Counted from the stretch's first letter, positions 1 to 13,904 are shown. The stretch: 64,000 nucleotides of DNA from Calliopsis andreniformis (GCF_051401765.1 NW_027480422.1:26058001-26122000); one strand, 5' to 3'. Notes: generated from the letters alone by a model not told the origin. Made by a program: numbers and translations.

Positions 1-2158
1 TCCTAGACTTAACACTGAGACATTGCTCCACCAGATCGAATACATAGGGCCTTAGAAGTCAACGCCAGAAGCATAAAGTACATTAAAAATCCAACAGTTT
101 GTCCATCCTATAACAGGAATAATTGCCACCAGTGTGAAAGTGATGGTTATTTCTGCATTCCAGGCAACCTAGGATCCACTCTAGGGCGTTGCTCCTCCAG
201 ATAGAATAGTTAGGGCCCAGGAAGTCAACGCCAGAAGCATAAAATACAATATGAATACAACAGTTTTTCCCTTGTATAACAGGAATAATTGCAACCAGTG
301 TGAAAGGTATGGTTATTTCTACGTTCCGCGCAAACTAGGCTTCACTCTAGGGCGTTGCTCCACCACATCGAATAGCTGCGGCCTTAGAAGTCAACGCCAG
401 AAGCATAAAATACAATATAAATACAACAGTTTTTGAATCGTATAACAGGAATAATTGCAAACAGTGTGAAAGATATGGTCATTTCTACGTTGCGGACATC
501 CTAGGCTTCACTCTAGGGCATTGCTTCACCACATCGAATAGCTAAGGCCTCAGAAGCCAACGCCATAACTATAAAAAACAATATGAATACAACAGTTTTT
601 CCATTGTATAAAATGAATAATTGCAACCAGAGTGAAGGTGATGGTCATTTCTACGTCCCGGGCAACCTAGGCTTCACTCAGGGCCGTTGCTCCACCAGAT
701 CGAATAGCTAGGGACTTAGAAGTCAACGCTAGAAGCATAAAATAAAATACAAATGCAACAGTTTTTCCATCGTATAAAACGTGTAATTGCAACCAGTATG
801 ATTGTTATGGTCATTCCTACGTTCCGGGCAACCTAGGCTTCACTCTAGGGCGTTGGTCCACGAGATCCAATAGCTAGGGCCTAAGAAGTCATCTCCAGGA
901 GCACCAAATACAAAATAAATACAACAGCTTTTCCATCGTATAAAACGAATAATTGCAACCAGTATGAAAGCTATGGTCATTTATACGTTCCGGGCAACCT
1001 AGGCTTCACTCTAGGGCGTTGCTCAACCACATCGAATAGCTACGGCCCTAGAAGACAACGCCATAACTATAAAATACAATATAAATACAACAGTCTTTCC
1101 ATCGTATAAAACGAGTAATTGCAACCAGTTTGATAGTTATGGTCATTTCTACGTTCCGGGCACCCTAGGCTTCACTCTAGGGCGTTGCCCCACCAGATCG
1201 AATAGTTAGGGACTTAGAATTCGACGCCAGAAGCATAAAATACAACATAAGTACAACAGTTTTTTCATCGTATAACAGGAATAATTGCAACCAGTCTGAA
1301 AGGTATGGTCATTTCTACGTTCCGGGCAACCTAGGCTTCACTCTATGGCGTTGGTCCTCCACATCTAACAGTTAGGGCCTAAGAAGTCAACGCCAGAAGC
1401 ACCAAATACAAAATAAATATAACAGTTTTTCCATCGTATAAAACGAATAATTGCAACCAGTATGAAAGTTATGGTCATTTCTTCGTTCCGGGCAACCTAG
1501 GCCTCACCCTAGGGCGTTGCTCAACCACATCGAATAGTTAGGGCCTTAGAAGTCCATGCCAGGAGCATAAAATACAATATAAATACAACAGTTTTTCATC
1601 TGTATAATATGAATAATTGCAAACAGTGTGGATGTAATGGTCATTTCTACGTTCCGGGCAACCTAGGCTTCACTCTAGGCTGTTGGTCCACCAGATCCAT
1701 TAGTTAGGGCCTAAGAAGTCAACACCAGGAGCGCCAAATACAAAATAAATACAACAGTTTTTCCATCGTATAAAACGAATAATTGCAACCGGTGAGCAAG
1801 TAATGGTCATTTCTACGATCCGGGCAACCTAGGCTTCACTCTATGGCGTTGCTCCACCACATCGAATAGCTACGGCCTTAGGAGTCAACGCCAGAGGCAT
1901 AAAATACAAAATAAATAAAACAGTTTTTCCATCGTATAACAAGAATAATTGCAGCCAGTGTGAAGGTAATGGCCATTTCTACGTTCCGCGCAACCTAGGC
2001 TTCACCCTATGACGTTGCTCCACCTGATCGAATAGTTAGGGCCTAAGAAGTCAACGCCAGAAGCATAAAATACGATATATGTACAACAGTTTTTCCATCG
2101 TATAAAATGAGTAATTGCAACCAGTGTGAAAGTAATGGCCATTTCTGCGTTCCGGGCA
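1..2158 (+). repeat. 13-monomer HOR unit, copy 1
   Basis: The sequence starting TCCTAGACTTAACACTGAG at 1 restarts at 2,159, exactly 13 x 166 bp later. The unit carries diagnostic variants: GGCCCAGGAAG, a monomer with CATTAAAAATCCAAC, and GATTGTTATGG. Bases 1-2,105 also match about 16,602-18,374, but that copy lacks two monomers (332 bp) after offset 432. The unit is therefore intact here and shortened in both other places. Confidence 0.85.
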
Positions 2159-3120
2159 TCCTAGACTTAACACTGAGACATTGCTCCACCAGATCGAATA
2201 CATAGGGCCTTAGAAGTCAACGCCAGAAGCATAAAGTACATTAAAAATCCAACAGTTTGTCCATCGTATAACAGGAATAATTGCCACCAGTGTGAAAGTG
2301 ATGGTTATTTCTGCATTCCAGGCAACCTAGGATCCACTCTAGGGCGTTGCTCCTCCAGATAGAATAGTTAGGGCCCAGGAAGTCAACGCCAGAAGCATAA
2401 AATACAATATGAATACAACAGTTTTTCCCTTATATAACAGGAATAATTGCAACCAGTGTGAAAGGTATGGTTATTTCTACGTTCCGCGCAAACTAGGCTT
2501 CACTCTAGGGCGTTGCTCCACCACATCGAATAGCTGCGGCCTTAGAAGTCAACGCCAGAAGCATAAAATACAATATAAATACAACAGTTTTTGAATCGTA
2601 TAAAACGTATAATTGCAACCAGTATGATTGTTATGGTCATTCCTACTGTCCGGGCAACCTAGGCTTCACTCTAGGGCGTTGGTCCACGAGATCCAATAGC
2701 TAGGGCCTAAGAAGTCATCTCCAGGAGCACCAAATACAAAATAAATACAACAGCTTTTCCATCGTATAAAACGAATAATTGCAACCAGTATGAAAGCTAT
2801 GGTCATTTATACGTTCCAGGCAACCTAGGCTTCACTCTAGGGCGTTGCTCAACCACATCGAATAGCTACGGCCCTAGAAGACAACGCCATAACTATAAAA
2901 TACAATATAAATACAACAGTCTTTCCATCGTATAAAACGAGTAATTGCAACCAGTTTGATAGTTATGGTCATTTCTACGTTCCGGGCACCCTAGGCTTCA
3001 CTCTAGGGCGTTGCTCCACCAGATCGAATAGTTAGGGACTTAGAATTCGACGCCAGAAGCATAAAATACAACATAAGTACAACAGTTTTTCCATCGTATA
3101 ACAGGAATAATTGCAACCAG
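2159..3120 (+). repeat. 13-monomer HOR, copy 2, partial and shortened by 2 monomers
   Basis: This copy follows copy 1 to about offset 432 (TTTTTGAATCGTATAA near 2,590). It then jumps to the sequence found at about 764 in copy 1 (AACGTATAATTGCAACCAG followed by GATTGTTATGG), omitting 332 bp. It leaves the copy-1 sequence near 3,120, where copy 1 has CAGTCTGAAAGGTATGG and this copy has CAGTGTGAAAGTACAGG. The same internal junction is present near 17,040, so the deletion predates the longer-range duplication. Confidence 0.8.
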
Positions 3121-3699
3121 TGTGAAAGTACAGGTCATTTTTACTTTCCGGGCAACCTAGGCTTCACTCTAAGGCGTTGGCCCTCCACATCTAACAGTTA
3201 GGGCATAAGAAGTAAACGCCAGAAGCACCAAATACAAAATAAATACAACAGTTTTTAAATCGTATAAAGCGAATAATTGCAACCAGTATGAAAGCTATGG
3301 TCATTTCTACGTTCCGGGCAATCTAGGCTTCACTCTAGGGCGTTGCTCAACCACATCGAATAGTTAGGGCCTAAGAAGTCAACGCCAGAAGCACCAAATA
3401 CAAAATTAATACAACAGCTTTTCCATCGTATATAATGTACATTTGCAAACAGAGTGAAAGTAATGGTCATTTCTACGTTTCGGGCGACCTAGGCTCCACT
3501 CTACGGCGTTGCTCCACCAGATGGAATAGCTTGGGCCGTAGAAGTCAATGCCAGAAGCATAAAATACAAAATAAATACAACAGTTTTTCCATTGTATAAC
3601 AAGAATAATTGCAACCAGTGTGAAAGTGATGGTCATTTCTACATTCCGGGCAACCTAGGCTTGTCACTAGGGCGTTGTTCCACCAGAGCGAATAGTTAG
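3121..3699 (+). repeat. Satellite monomers shared with about 20.88-21.46 kb
   Basis: Ordinary 166-bp units with variants TACAGGTCATTTTTAC, TAAATCGTATAAAGCG and CATCGTATATAATGTACA. The same order occurs at about 20,885-21,465, a shift of 17,763 bp measured at the CAGCTTTTCC landmark (107 monomers plus 1 bp). No gene or other element is seen. Confidence 0.7.
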
Positions 3700-4345
3700 G
3701 GCCTAAGAAGTCAACGCCTGAAGCATAAAATACGATATATGCACAACAGTTTTTCCATCGTATAAAACGGATAATTGCAACCAGTGTGAAAGTAATAGAC
3801 ATTTCTACGTTGCGGGCATCCTAGACTTAACTCTGAGGCATTGCTACACCAGATCGAATACATAGGGCCTTAGAAGTCAACGCCAGAAGTATAAAGTACA
3901 TTAAAAATCCAACAGTGTGTCCATCGTATAACAGGAATAATTGCCACCAGTGTGAAAGTGATGGTTATTTCTGCTTTCCAGGCAACCTAGGATCCACTCT
4001 AGGGCGTTGCTCCACCTGATCGAATAGTTAGGGCCTAAGAATTCAACGCGAGAAGTATAAAATACGATATATGCACAACAGTTTTTCCATCGTATAAAAC
4101 GGATAATTGCAACCAGTGTGAAAGTAATAGACATTTCTACGTTGCGGGCATCCTAGACTTAACTCTGAGGCATTGCTACACCAGATCGAATACATAGGGC
4201 CTTAGAAGTCAACGCCAGAAGTATAAAGTACATTAAAAATCCAACAGTGTGTCCATCGTATAACAGGAATAATTGCCACCAGTGTGAAAGTGATGGTTAT
4301 TTCTGCTTTCCAGGCAACCTAGGATCCACTCTAGGGCGTTGCTCC
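3700..4345 (+). repeat. 2-monomer (332-bp) tandem duplication
   Basis: A dimer with diagnostic CGATATATGCACAACAG, GAAAGTAATAGAC, GGCATTGCTACACCAG and CCAACAGTGTGTCC occurs twice, 332 bp apart (GTGTGAAAGTAATAGAC at 3,784 and 4,116). The copies are almost identical; one visible difference is AAGCATAAAATACG against AAGTATAAAATACG. A related dimer without the immediate repeat is at about 21.6-21.9 kb. Confidence 0.85.
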
Positions 4346-5635
4346 TCCAGATAGAATAGTTAGGGCCCAGGAAGTCAACGCCAGAAGCATAAAATACAAT
4401 ATGAATACAACAGTTTTTCCCTTGTATAACAGGAATAATTGCAACCAGTGTGAAAGGTATGGTCATTTCTACGTTCCGCGCAAAGTAGGCTTCACTGTAG
4501 GGCGTTGCGCCACCACATCGAATAGCTCCGACCTTAGAAGTCAACGCCAGAAGCATAAAATACAATATAAATACAACAGTTTTTGAATCGTATAACAGGA
4601 AGAATTGCAAACAGTGTGAAAAATATGGTCATTTCTACGTTGCGGGCATCCTAGGCTTCACTCTAGGGCATTGCTCCACCACATCGAATAGCTACGGCCT
4701 TAGAAGTCAACGCCATAACTATAAAAAACAATATAAATACAACAGTTTCTCCATTGTGTAAAATGAATAATTGCAAACAGTGTGGAGGTAAGGGTCATTT
4801 CTACTTTCCGGGCAACCTAGGCTTCACTCTAGGGCGTTTCTCCACCACATCGAATAGCTACGCCCTTAGAAGTCAACGCCTGAAGCATAAAATATAATAT
4901 AAGTACAACAGTTTTTCCATCGTATAACAGGAATAATTGCAACCAGTGTGAAGGTTATGGTCAAATCTACATTCCGGGCAGCCTAGGCTTCACTCTAGGG
5001 CGTTGCTCCACCAGATCGAATAGTTGGGGCCTTAGAAGTCAACGCCCGAAGAATAAAATACAACATAAATAGAACAGTTTTTCCATTGTATAAAACGAAC
5101 AATTGAAACCAGTGTGAAAGTTATGGTCATTTCTACGTTCCGCGCAACCTAGGCTTCACCCCTGGGCGTTGCTCCACCAGATCGAATAGTTAGGGCCTAA
5201 GAAGTCAATGCCAGAATCATAAAATACGATATATGTACAACAGCTTTTCCATCGCATAAAATGAGTAATTGCAACCAGTGTGAAAGTAATAGCCATTTCT
5301 ACGTTGCGGGCATCCTAGACTTAACTCTGAGGCATTGCTACACCAGATCGAATACAGAGGGCCTTAGAAGTCAACGCCAGAAGTATAAAGTACAATCAAA
5401 ATCCAACAGTTTGTCCATCGTGTAGCTGGAATAATTGCAACCAGAGTGAAAGTAATGGTCACTTCTACGTTTCGGGCGACCTAGGCTCCAGTCTAGGGTG
5501 TTGCTCCACCAGATGGAATAGCTAGGGCCTTAGAAGTCAATGACAGAAGCATAAAATACAAAATAAATACAACAGTTTTTCCATCGTAGAACAAGAATAA
5601 TTGCAACCAGTGTGAAAGTGATGGTCATTTCTACA
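4346..5635 (+). repeat. Satellite monomers, no local HOR
   Basis: In-phase 166-bp units. The stretch near 4,360-4,640 recurs at about 14,320-14,600 (shift 9,961). Variants such as GTGTGGAGGTAAGGGTC, CGAACAATTGAAACC and CATCGTGTAGCTGGAATAA recur at 8.1-8.95 kb and 32.1-33.0 kb. Nothing other than satellite is visible. Confidence 0.75.
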
Positions 5636-6284
5636 TTCCGGGCAACCTAGGCTTGACTCTAGGGCGTTGCTCCACCAGATCGAATAGTTAGGGACTTAGA
5701 ATTCGACGCCAGAAACATAAAATACAACATAAGTACAACAGTTTTTCCATCGTATAACAGGAATAATTGCAACCAGTGTGAAAGTACAGGTCATTTTTAC
5801 GTTCCGGGCAACCTAGGCTTCACTCTAGGGCGTTGGCCCTCCACATCTAACAGCTAGGGCATAAGAACTAAACGCCAGAAGCACCAAATACAAAATAAAT
5901 ACAACAGTTTTTAAATCGTATAAAGCGAATAATTGCAACCAGTATGAAAGCTATGGTCATATCTACGTTCCGGGCAATCTAGGCCTCACCCTAGGGCGTT
6001 GCTCCACCTGATCGAATAGTTAGGGCCTAAGAAGTCAACGCCAGAAGCATAAAATACGATATATGTACAACAGTTTTACCATCGTATAACAGGAATAATT
6101 GCAACCAGTGTGAAAGATATGGTCATTTCTACGATACGGGCAACCTAGGCTGCACTCTAGGGCGTCGTTCCACCACATCGAATAGCTGCGGCCTTAGAAG
6201 TCAACGCCAGAAGCATAAAATACAATATAAATACAACAGTTTTTGAATCGTATAACAGGAATAATTGCAAACAGTGTGAAAGAT

Positions 6285-7490
6285 ATGGTCATCTCTACGT
6301 TCCGGGCAACCTAGGCTTCACACTAGGGCGTTGCTCAACCACATCGAATAGCTACGGCCCGAGAAGACAGCGCCATAACTATAAAATACAGTATAAATAC
6401 AACATTCTATCCATCGTATAAAATGAATAATTGCAACCAGTTTGATAGTTATGGTCACTTCTACGTTCCGGGCAACCTAGGCTTCACCCTAGGACGTTGC
6501 TCCACCAGATCGAATAGTTAGGGCCTAAGGAGTCAATGCCTGAAGCATAAAATACGATATATGTACAACAGTTTTTCCATCGCATAAAATGAGTAATTGC
6601 AACCAGTGTGAAAGGTATGGTCATTTCTACGTTCCGGGCAACCTAGGCTCCACTCTAGGGCGTTTCTCCACCACATCGAATAGCTACGGCCTTAGAAGTC
6701 AACGCCTGAAGCATAAAATACGATATATGTACAACAGTTTTTCCATCGTATAAAACGAATAATTGCAACAAGTGTGAAAGTAATAGCCATTTCTACGTTG
6801 CGGGCATCCTAGACTTAACTCTGAGGCATTGCTCCACCAGATCAAATAGTTAGGGCCTAAGAAGTCAACGCCAGAAGCATAAAATACAATATAAATACAA
6901 CAGCTTTTCCATCGTATATAATGTACATTTGCAAACAGAGTGAAAGTAATGGTCATTTCTACGTTTCGGGCGACCTAGGCTCCACTCTACGGCGTTGCTC
7001 CACCAGATGGAACAGCTAGGGCCTTAGAAGTCAATGCCAGAAGCATAAAATACAAAATAAATACAACAGTTTTTCCATTGTATAACAAGAATAATTGCAA
7101 CCAGTGTGAAAGTGATGGTCATGTCTACATTCCGGGAAACCTAGGCTTGTCACTAGGGCGTTGTTCCACCAGAGCGAATAGTTAGGGCCTAAGAAGTCAA
7201 CGCCTGAAGCATAAAATACAATATAAATACAACAGTTTTTAAATCGTATAAAGCGAATAATTGCAACCAGTATGAAAGCTATGGTCATTTCTACGTTCCG
7301 GGCAATCTAGGCTTCACTCTAGGGCGTTGCTCAACCACATCGAACAGTTAGGGCCTAAGAAGTCAACGCCAGAAGCACCAAATACAAAATTAATACAACA
7401 GTTTTTCCATCGTATAAATCGAATAATTGCAACCAGTATGAAAGTTATGGTCATTTCTACGTTCCGGGCAACCTAGGCTTCACCCTAGGG
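6285..7490 (+). repeat. 7-monomer segment, copy 1 (repeats at +3,652 bp)
   Basis: Nested in the 5.64-9.92 kb block. It contains the rare variants CGAGAAGACAGCGCC, CATTCTATCC and CATCGTATATAATGTACA, and it matches about 9,937-11,142 at 22 x 166 bp. It ends where this copy has CCCTAGGGCGTTGC and the other has CCCTAGGGCATTGC. Confidence 0.8.
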
Positions 7491-7580
7491 CGTTGCTCCA
7501 CCACATCGAATAGCTGCGGCCTTAGAAGTCAACGCCAGAAGCATAAAATACAATATAAATACAACAGTTTTTCAATCGTA

Positions 7581-8450
7581 TAACAGGAAGAATTGCAAAC
7601 AGTGTGAAAAATATGGTCATTTCTACGTTGCGGGCATCCTAGGCTTCGCTCTAGGGCATTGCTCCACCACATCGAATAGCTACGGCCTGAGAAGTCAACG
7701 CCATATCTATAAAAAACAATATAAATACAACAGTTTCTCCATTGTGTAAAATGAATAATTGCAAACAGTGTGGAGGTAAGGGTCATTTCTACTTTCCGGG
7801 CAACCTAGGCTTCACTCTAGGGCGTTTCTCCACCATATCGAATAGCTACGCCCTTAGAAGTCAACGCCTGAAGCATAAAATATAATATAAGTACAACAGT
7901 TTTTCCATCGTATAACAGGAATAATTGCAACCAGTGTGAAAGTGATGGTCATTTCTACATTCCGGGCAACCTAGGCTTGACTCTAGGGCGTTGCTCCACC
8001 AGATCGAATAGTTGGGGCCTTAGAAGTCAACGCCCGAAGCATAAAATACAACATAAGTACAACAGTTTTTCCATCGTATAACAGGAAGAATTGCAAACAG
8101 TGTGAAAAATATGGTCATTTCTACGTTACGGGCATCCTAGGCTTCACTCTAGGGCATTGCTCCACCACATCGAATAGCTACGGCCTTAGAAGTCAACGCC
8201 ATAACTATAAAAAACAATATAAATACAACAGTTTCTCCATTGTGTAAAATGAATAATTGCAAACAGTGTGGAGGTAAGGGTCATTTCTACTTTCCGGGCA
8301 ACCTAGGCTTCACTCTAGGGCGTTTCTCCACCACATCGAATAGCTACGCCCTTAGAAGTCAACGCCTGAAGCATAAAATATAATATAAGTACAACAGTTT
8401 TTCCATCGTATAACAGGAATAATTGCAACCAGTGTGAAGGTTATGGTCAA
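7581..8450 (+). repeat. 3-monomer (498-bp) tandem duplication
   Basis: TAACAGGAAGAATTGCAAAC occurs at 7,581 and again at 8,079, exactly 3 x 166 bp apart. It is followed both times by GTGAAAAATATGG, AACTATAAAAAACAAT (first copy ATCTATAAAAAACAAT) and GTGTGGAGGTAAGGGTC. The second copy drifts away near 8,430, where GAAGGTTATGGTCAATTC replaces GAAAGTGATGGTCATTTC. Confidence 0.75.
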
Positions 8451-9936
8451 TTCTACATTCCGGGCAACCTAGGCTTCACTCTAGGGCGTTGCTCCACCAG
8501 ATCGAATAGTTGGGGCCTTAGAAGTCAACGCCCGAAGCATAAAATACAACATAAATAGAGCAGTTTTTCCATTGTATAAAACGAACAATTGAAACCAGTG
8601 TGAAAGTTATGGTCATTTCTACGTTCCGCGCAACCTAGGCTTCACCCCTGGGCGTTGCTCCACCAGATCGAATAGTTAGGGCCTAAGAAGTCAATGCCAG
8701 AATCATAAAATACGATATATGTACAACAGCTTTTCCATCGCATAAAATGAGTAATTGCAACCAGTGTGAAAGTAATAGCCATTTCTACGTTGCGGGCATC
8801 CTAGACTTAACTCTGAGGCATTGCTACACCAGATCGAATACAGAGGGCCTTAGAAGTCAACGCCAGAAGTATAAAGTACAATCAAAATCCAACAGTTTGT
8901 CCATCGTGTAGCTGGAATAATTGCAACCAGAGTGAAAGTAATGGTCACTTCTACGGGTCGGGCGACCTAGGCTCCAGTCTAGGGCGTTGCTCCACCAGAT
9001 GGAATAGCTAGGGCCTTAGAAGTCAATGACAGAAGCATAAAATACAAAATAAATACAACAGTTTTTCCATCGTAGAACAAGAATAATTGCAACCAGTGTG
9101 AAAGTGATGGTCATTTCTACATTCCGGGCAACCTAGGCTTGACTCTAGGGCGTTGCTCCACCAGATCGAATAGTTAGGGACTTAGAATTCGACGCCAGAA
9201 GCATAAAATACAACATAAGTACAACAGTTTTTCCATCGTATAACAGGAATAATTGCAACCAGTGTGAAAGTACAGGTCATTTTTACGTTCCGGGCAACCT
9301 AGGCTTCACTCTAGGGCGTTGGCCCTCCACATCTAACAGTTAGGGCATAAGAAGTAAACGCCAGATGCACCAAATACAAAATAAATACAACAGTTCTTAA
9401 ATCGTATAAAGCGAATAATTGCAACCAGTATGAAAGCTATGGTCATTTCTACGTTCCGGGCAATCTAGGCCTCACCCTAGGGCGTTGCTCCACCTGATCG
9501 AATAGTTAGGGCCTAAGAAGTCAACGCCAGAAGCATAAAACACGATATATGTACAACAGTTTTACCATCGTATAACAGGAATAATTGCAACCAGTGTGAA
9601 AGATATGGTCATTTCTACGATACGGGCAACCTAGGCTGCACTCCAGGGCGTCGTTCCACCACATCGAATAGCTGCGGCCTTAGAAGTCAACGCCAGAAGC
9701 ATAAAATACAATATAAATACAACAGTTTTTGAATCGTATAACAGGAATAATTGCAAACAGTGTGAAAGATATGGTCATTTCTACGTTCCGGGCAACCTAG
9801 GCTACACTCTAGGGCGTGGCTCCACCACATCGAATAGCTAGGGCCTTAGAAGTCAATGCCAGAAGCATAAAATGCCATATAAATACAACAGTTGTTCCAC
9901 TGTATAATATGAATAATTGCAAACAGTGTGGATGTA

Positions 9937-11142
9937 ATGGTCATCTCTACGTTCCGGGCAACCTAGGCTTCACACTAGGGCGTTGCTCAACCACATCGAA
10001 TAGCTACGGACCGAGAAGACAGCGCCATAACTATAAAATACAGTATAAATACAACATTCTATCCATCGTATAAAATGAATAATTGCAACCAGTTTGATAG
10101 TTATGGTCACTTCTACGTTCCGGGCAACCTAGGCTTCACCCTAGGACGTTGCTCCACCAGATCGAATAGTTAGGGCCTAAGGAGTCAATGCCTGACGCAT
10201 AAAATACGATATATGTACAACAGTTTTTCCATCGCATAAAATGAGTAATTGCAACCAGTGTGAAAGGTATGGTCATTTCTACGTTCCGGGCAACCTAGGC
10301 TCCACTCTAGGGCGTTTCTCCACCACATCGAATAGCTACGGCCTTAGAAGTCAACGCCTGAAGCATAAAATACGATATATGTACAACAGTTTTTCCATCG
10401 TATAAAACGAATAATTGCAACAAGTGTAAAAGTAATAGCCATTTCTACGTTGCGGGCATCCCAGACTTAACTTTGAGGCATTGCTCCACCAGATCATATA
10501 GTTAGGGCCTAAGAAGTCAACGCCAGAAGCATAAAATACAATATAAATACAACAGCTTTTCCATCGTATATAATGTACATTTGCAAACAGAGTGAAAGTA
10601 ATGGTCATTTCTACGTTTCGGGCGACCTAGGCTCCACTCTACGTCGTTGCTCCACCAGATGGAACTGCTAGGGCCTTAGAAGTCAATGCCAGAAGCATAA
10701 AATACAAAATAAATACAACAGTTTTTCCATTGTATAACAAGAATAATTGCAACCAGTGTGAAAGTGATGGTCATGTCTACATTCCGGGCAACCTAGGCTT
10801 GTCACTAGGGCGTTGTTCCACCAGAGCGAATAGTTAGGGCCTAAGAAGTCAACGCCTGAAGCATAAAATACAATATAAATACAACAGTTTTTAAATCGTA
10901 TAAAGCGAATAATTGCAACCAGTATGAAAGCTATGGTCATTTCTACGTTCCGGGCAATCTAGGCTTCACTCTAGGGCGTTGCTCAACCACATCGAATAGT
11001 TAGGGCCTAAGAAGTCAACGCCAGAAGCACCAAATACAAAATTAATACAACAGTTTTTCCATCGTATAAAACGAATAATTGCAACCAGTATGAAAGTTAT
11101 GGTCATTTCTACGTTCCGGGCAACCTAGGCTTCACCCTAGGG
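9937..11142 (+). repeat. 7-monomer segment, copy 2
   Basis: Partner of 6,285-7,490 at +3,652 bp, with scattered point differences: CTGAAGCATAA against CTGACGCATAA near 10,195, ATCCTAGAC against ATCCCAGAC near 10,458, and CTACGGCG against CTACGTCG near 10,641. This copy is more diverged than the 12- and 27-monomer duplicates, so the event looks older. Confidence 0.75.
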
Positions 11143-12130
11143 CATTGCTCCACCACATCGAATAGCTACGGCCTGAGAAGTCAACGCCATAACTATAAAA
11201 AACAATATAAATACAACAGTTTCTCCATTGTGTAAAATGAATAATTGCAAACAGTGTGGAGGTAAGGGTCATTTCTACTTTCCGGGCAACCTAGGCTTCA
11301 CTCTAGGGCGTTTCTCCACCATATCGAATAGCTACGCCCTTAGAAGTCAACGCCTGAAGCATAAAATATAATATAAGTACAACAGTTTTTCCATCGTATA
11401 ACAGGAATAATTGCAACCAGTGTGAAAGTGATGGTCATTTCTACATTCCGGGAAACCTAGGCTTGACTCTAGGGCGTTGCTCCATCAGATCGAATAGTTA
11501 GGGACTTAGAATTCGACGCCAGAAGCATAAAATACAACATAAGTACAACAGTTTTTCCATCGTATAACAGGAATAATTGCAACCAGTGTGAAAGTACAGG
11601 TTATTTTTACGTTCCGGGCAACCTAGGCTTCACTCTAGGGCGTTGGCCCTCCACGTCTAACAGTTAGGGCATAAGAAGTAAACGCCAGAAGCACCAAATA
11701 CAAAATAAATACAACAGTTTTTCAATCGTATAACAGGAAGAATTGCAAACAGTGTGAAAAATATGGTCATTTCTACGTTACGGGCATCCTAGGCTTCACT
11801 CTAGGGCATTTCTCCACCACATCGAATAGCTACGGCCTTAGAAGTCAACGCCATAACTATAAAAAAACAATATAAATACAACAGTTTCTCCATTGTGTAA
11901 AATGAATAATTGCAAACAGTGTGGAGGTAAGGGTCATTTCTACTTTCCGGGCAACCTAGGCTTCACTCTAGGGCGTTTCTCCACCACATCGAATAGCTAC
12001 GCCCTTAGAAGTCAACGCCTGAAGCATAAAATATAATATAAGTACAACAGTTTTTCCATCGTATAACAGGAATAATTGCAACCAGTGTGAAGGTTATGGT
12101 CAATTCTACATTCCGGGCAACCTAGGCTTC
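11142..12130 (+). repeat. 6-monomer block duplicated at about 34.05-35.04 kb
   Basis: The shift is 22,909 bp (138 monomers plus 1 bp), measured at GGCCTGAGAAG (11,170 and 34,079). Both copies carry a run of seven A in AACTATAAAAAAACAAT (about 11,860 and 34,770) where other monomers have six, a shared single-base insertion that marks common descent. Confidence 0.8.
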
Positions 12131-13904
12131 ACTCTAGGGCGTCGCTCCACCACATCGAATAGCTGCGGCCTTAGAAGTCAACGTCAGAAGCATAAAATAC
12201 AATATAAATACAACACTTTTTCCATCGTATAACAGGAATAATTGCAACCAGTGTGAAAGTGATGGTCATTTCTACGTTCCGGGCAACCTAGGCTTCAGTC
12301 TAGGGCGTGGTTCCCCCAGATCGAATAGTTAGGGCCTAAGAAGTCAACGACAGGAGCACCAAATACAAAATAAATACAACAGTTTTTCCATCGCATAAAA
12401 CGAATAATTGCATCCAGTGTGCAAGTAATGGTCATTTCTACGATCCGGGCAACCTAGGCTTCACTCTAGGGCGTTGCTCAACCACATCGAATAGCTACGG
12501 CGATAGAAGACAACGCCATAACTATAAAATACAATATAAATACAACAGTCTTTCCATCGTATAAAACGAATAATTGCAACCAGCCTGATAGTTATGGTCA
12601 TTTCTACGTTCCGGGCAATCTAGGCTTCTCTCTAGGGCGTTGCTCCACCAGATCGAATAGTTAGGGCCTAACAAGTCAACGCCAGAAGCATAAAATACAA
12701 TATAAATACAACAGCTTTACCATCGTATAACAGGAATAATTGCAACCAGTGTGAAAGATATGGTCATTTCTACGATACGGGCAACCTAGGCTGCACTCTA
12801 GGGCGTCGTTCCACCACATCGAATAGCTGCGGCCTTAGAAGTCAACGCCAGAAGCATAAAATGCCATATAAATATAACAGCTGTTCCACTGTATAATATG
12901 AATAATTGCAAACAGTGTGGAAGTAATGGTCATTTCTACGTACCGGGCAACCTAGGCTTCACACTAGGGCGTTGCTCAACCACATGGGATAGCTACGGCC
13001 CTAGAAGACAACGCCATAACTATAAAATACAATATAAATACAACAGCTTCTCCACCGTATAACAGGAATAATTGCAACCAGTGTGAAAGGTATGGTCATT
13101 TGTACTTTCCGGGCAACCTAGGCTTCACTCTAGGGCGTTTCTCCACCACATCGAATAGCTACGGCCTTAGAAGTCAACGTCTGAAGCATACAATATAATA
13201 TAAATACAACAGTTTTTCCGTCGTATAACAGGAATAATTGCAACCAGTGTGAAAGACATGGTCATTTCTACGTTCCGGGCAACCTAGGCTTCACTCTAGG
13301 GCGTTGCTCCACCACATCGTATAGCTACGGCCTTAGCAGTCAACGCAAGAGGCATAAAATACAAAATAAATACAACAGTTTTGCCATCGTATAACAAGAA
13401 TAATTGCAACCAGTGTGGAAGTGATGGTTATTTCTACATTCCGGGCAACCTAGGCTTCACTCTAGGGCCATGCTCCAACAGATCGAATAGTTAGGGCCTA
13501 AGAAGTCAACGCCAGAAGCATAAAATACAATATAAATGCAACAGTTTTTCCCTTGTATAACAGGAATAAATGCAACCAGTGTGAAAGCTATGGTCACTTC
13601 TACGTTCCGGGCAGCCTAGGCTTCACTCTAGGGCGTTTCTCCACCACATCGAATAGTTAGGGCTTTAGAAGTCAATGCCAGAAACATAAAATGCCATAAA
13701 AATACAACAGTTGTTCCACTGTATAATACGAATAATTGCAAACAGTGTGGAAGTAATGGTCATATCTACGTATCGGGCAACCTATGCTTCAGTCTAGGGC
13801 GTTGCTCAACCATATCGAATAGCTACGGCCCTAGAAGACAACGCCATAACTATAAAATAAAATATAAATACAACAGTCTTTCCATCTAATAAAACGAATA
13901 ATTG
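12131..13904 (+). repeat. Satellite monomers with private variants
   Basis: In-phase 166-bp units with point variants seen only here (CGATAGAAGACAACGCC, CACATGGGATAGC, ATCTAATAAAACG). I found no close duplicate of this run elsewhere in the window and no non-satellite insert. Confidence 0.7.

Larger units (their letters stand above)
5640..9923 (+). repeat. 26-monomer block duplicated at about 29.71-33.99 kb
   Basis: Landmarks match at a constant shift of 24,071 bp (145 monomers plus 1 bp). ATTCGACGCCAGAAACATAA is at 5,701 and 29,772, and the monomer ending in CGTGGCTCCACCACATCG lies at about 9,816 and 33,887. The left edge is near 5,635, where GTGATGGTCATTTC and TTATGGTCAATTC differ. The right edge is near 9,915-9,923, where GTGTGGATGTAATGG and GTGTGAAAAATATGG differ. 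The one-base excess matches the extra A at about 11.86 kb, between the two blocks. Confidence 0.8.
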
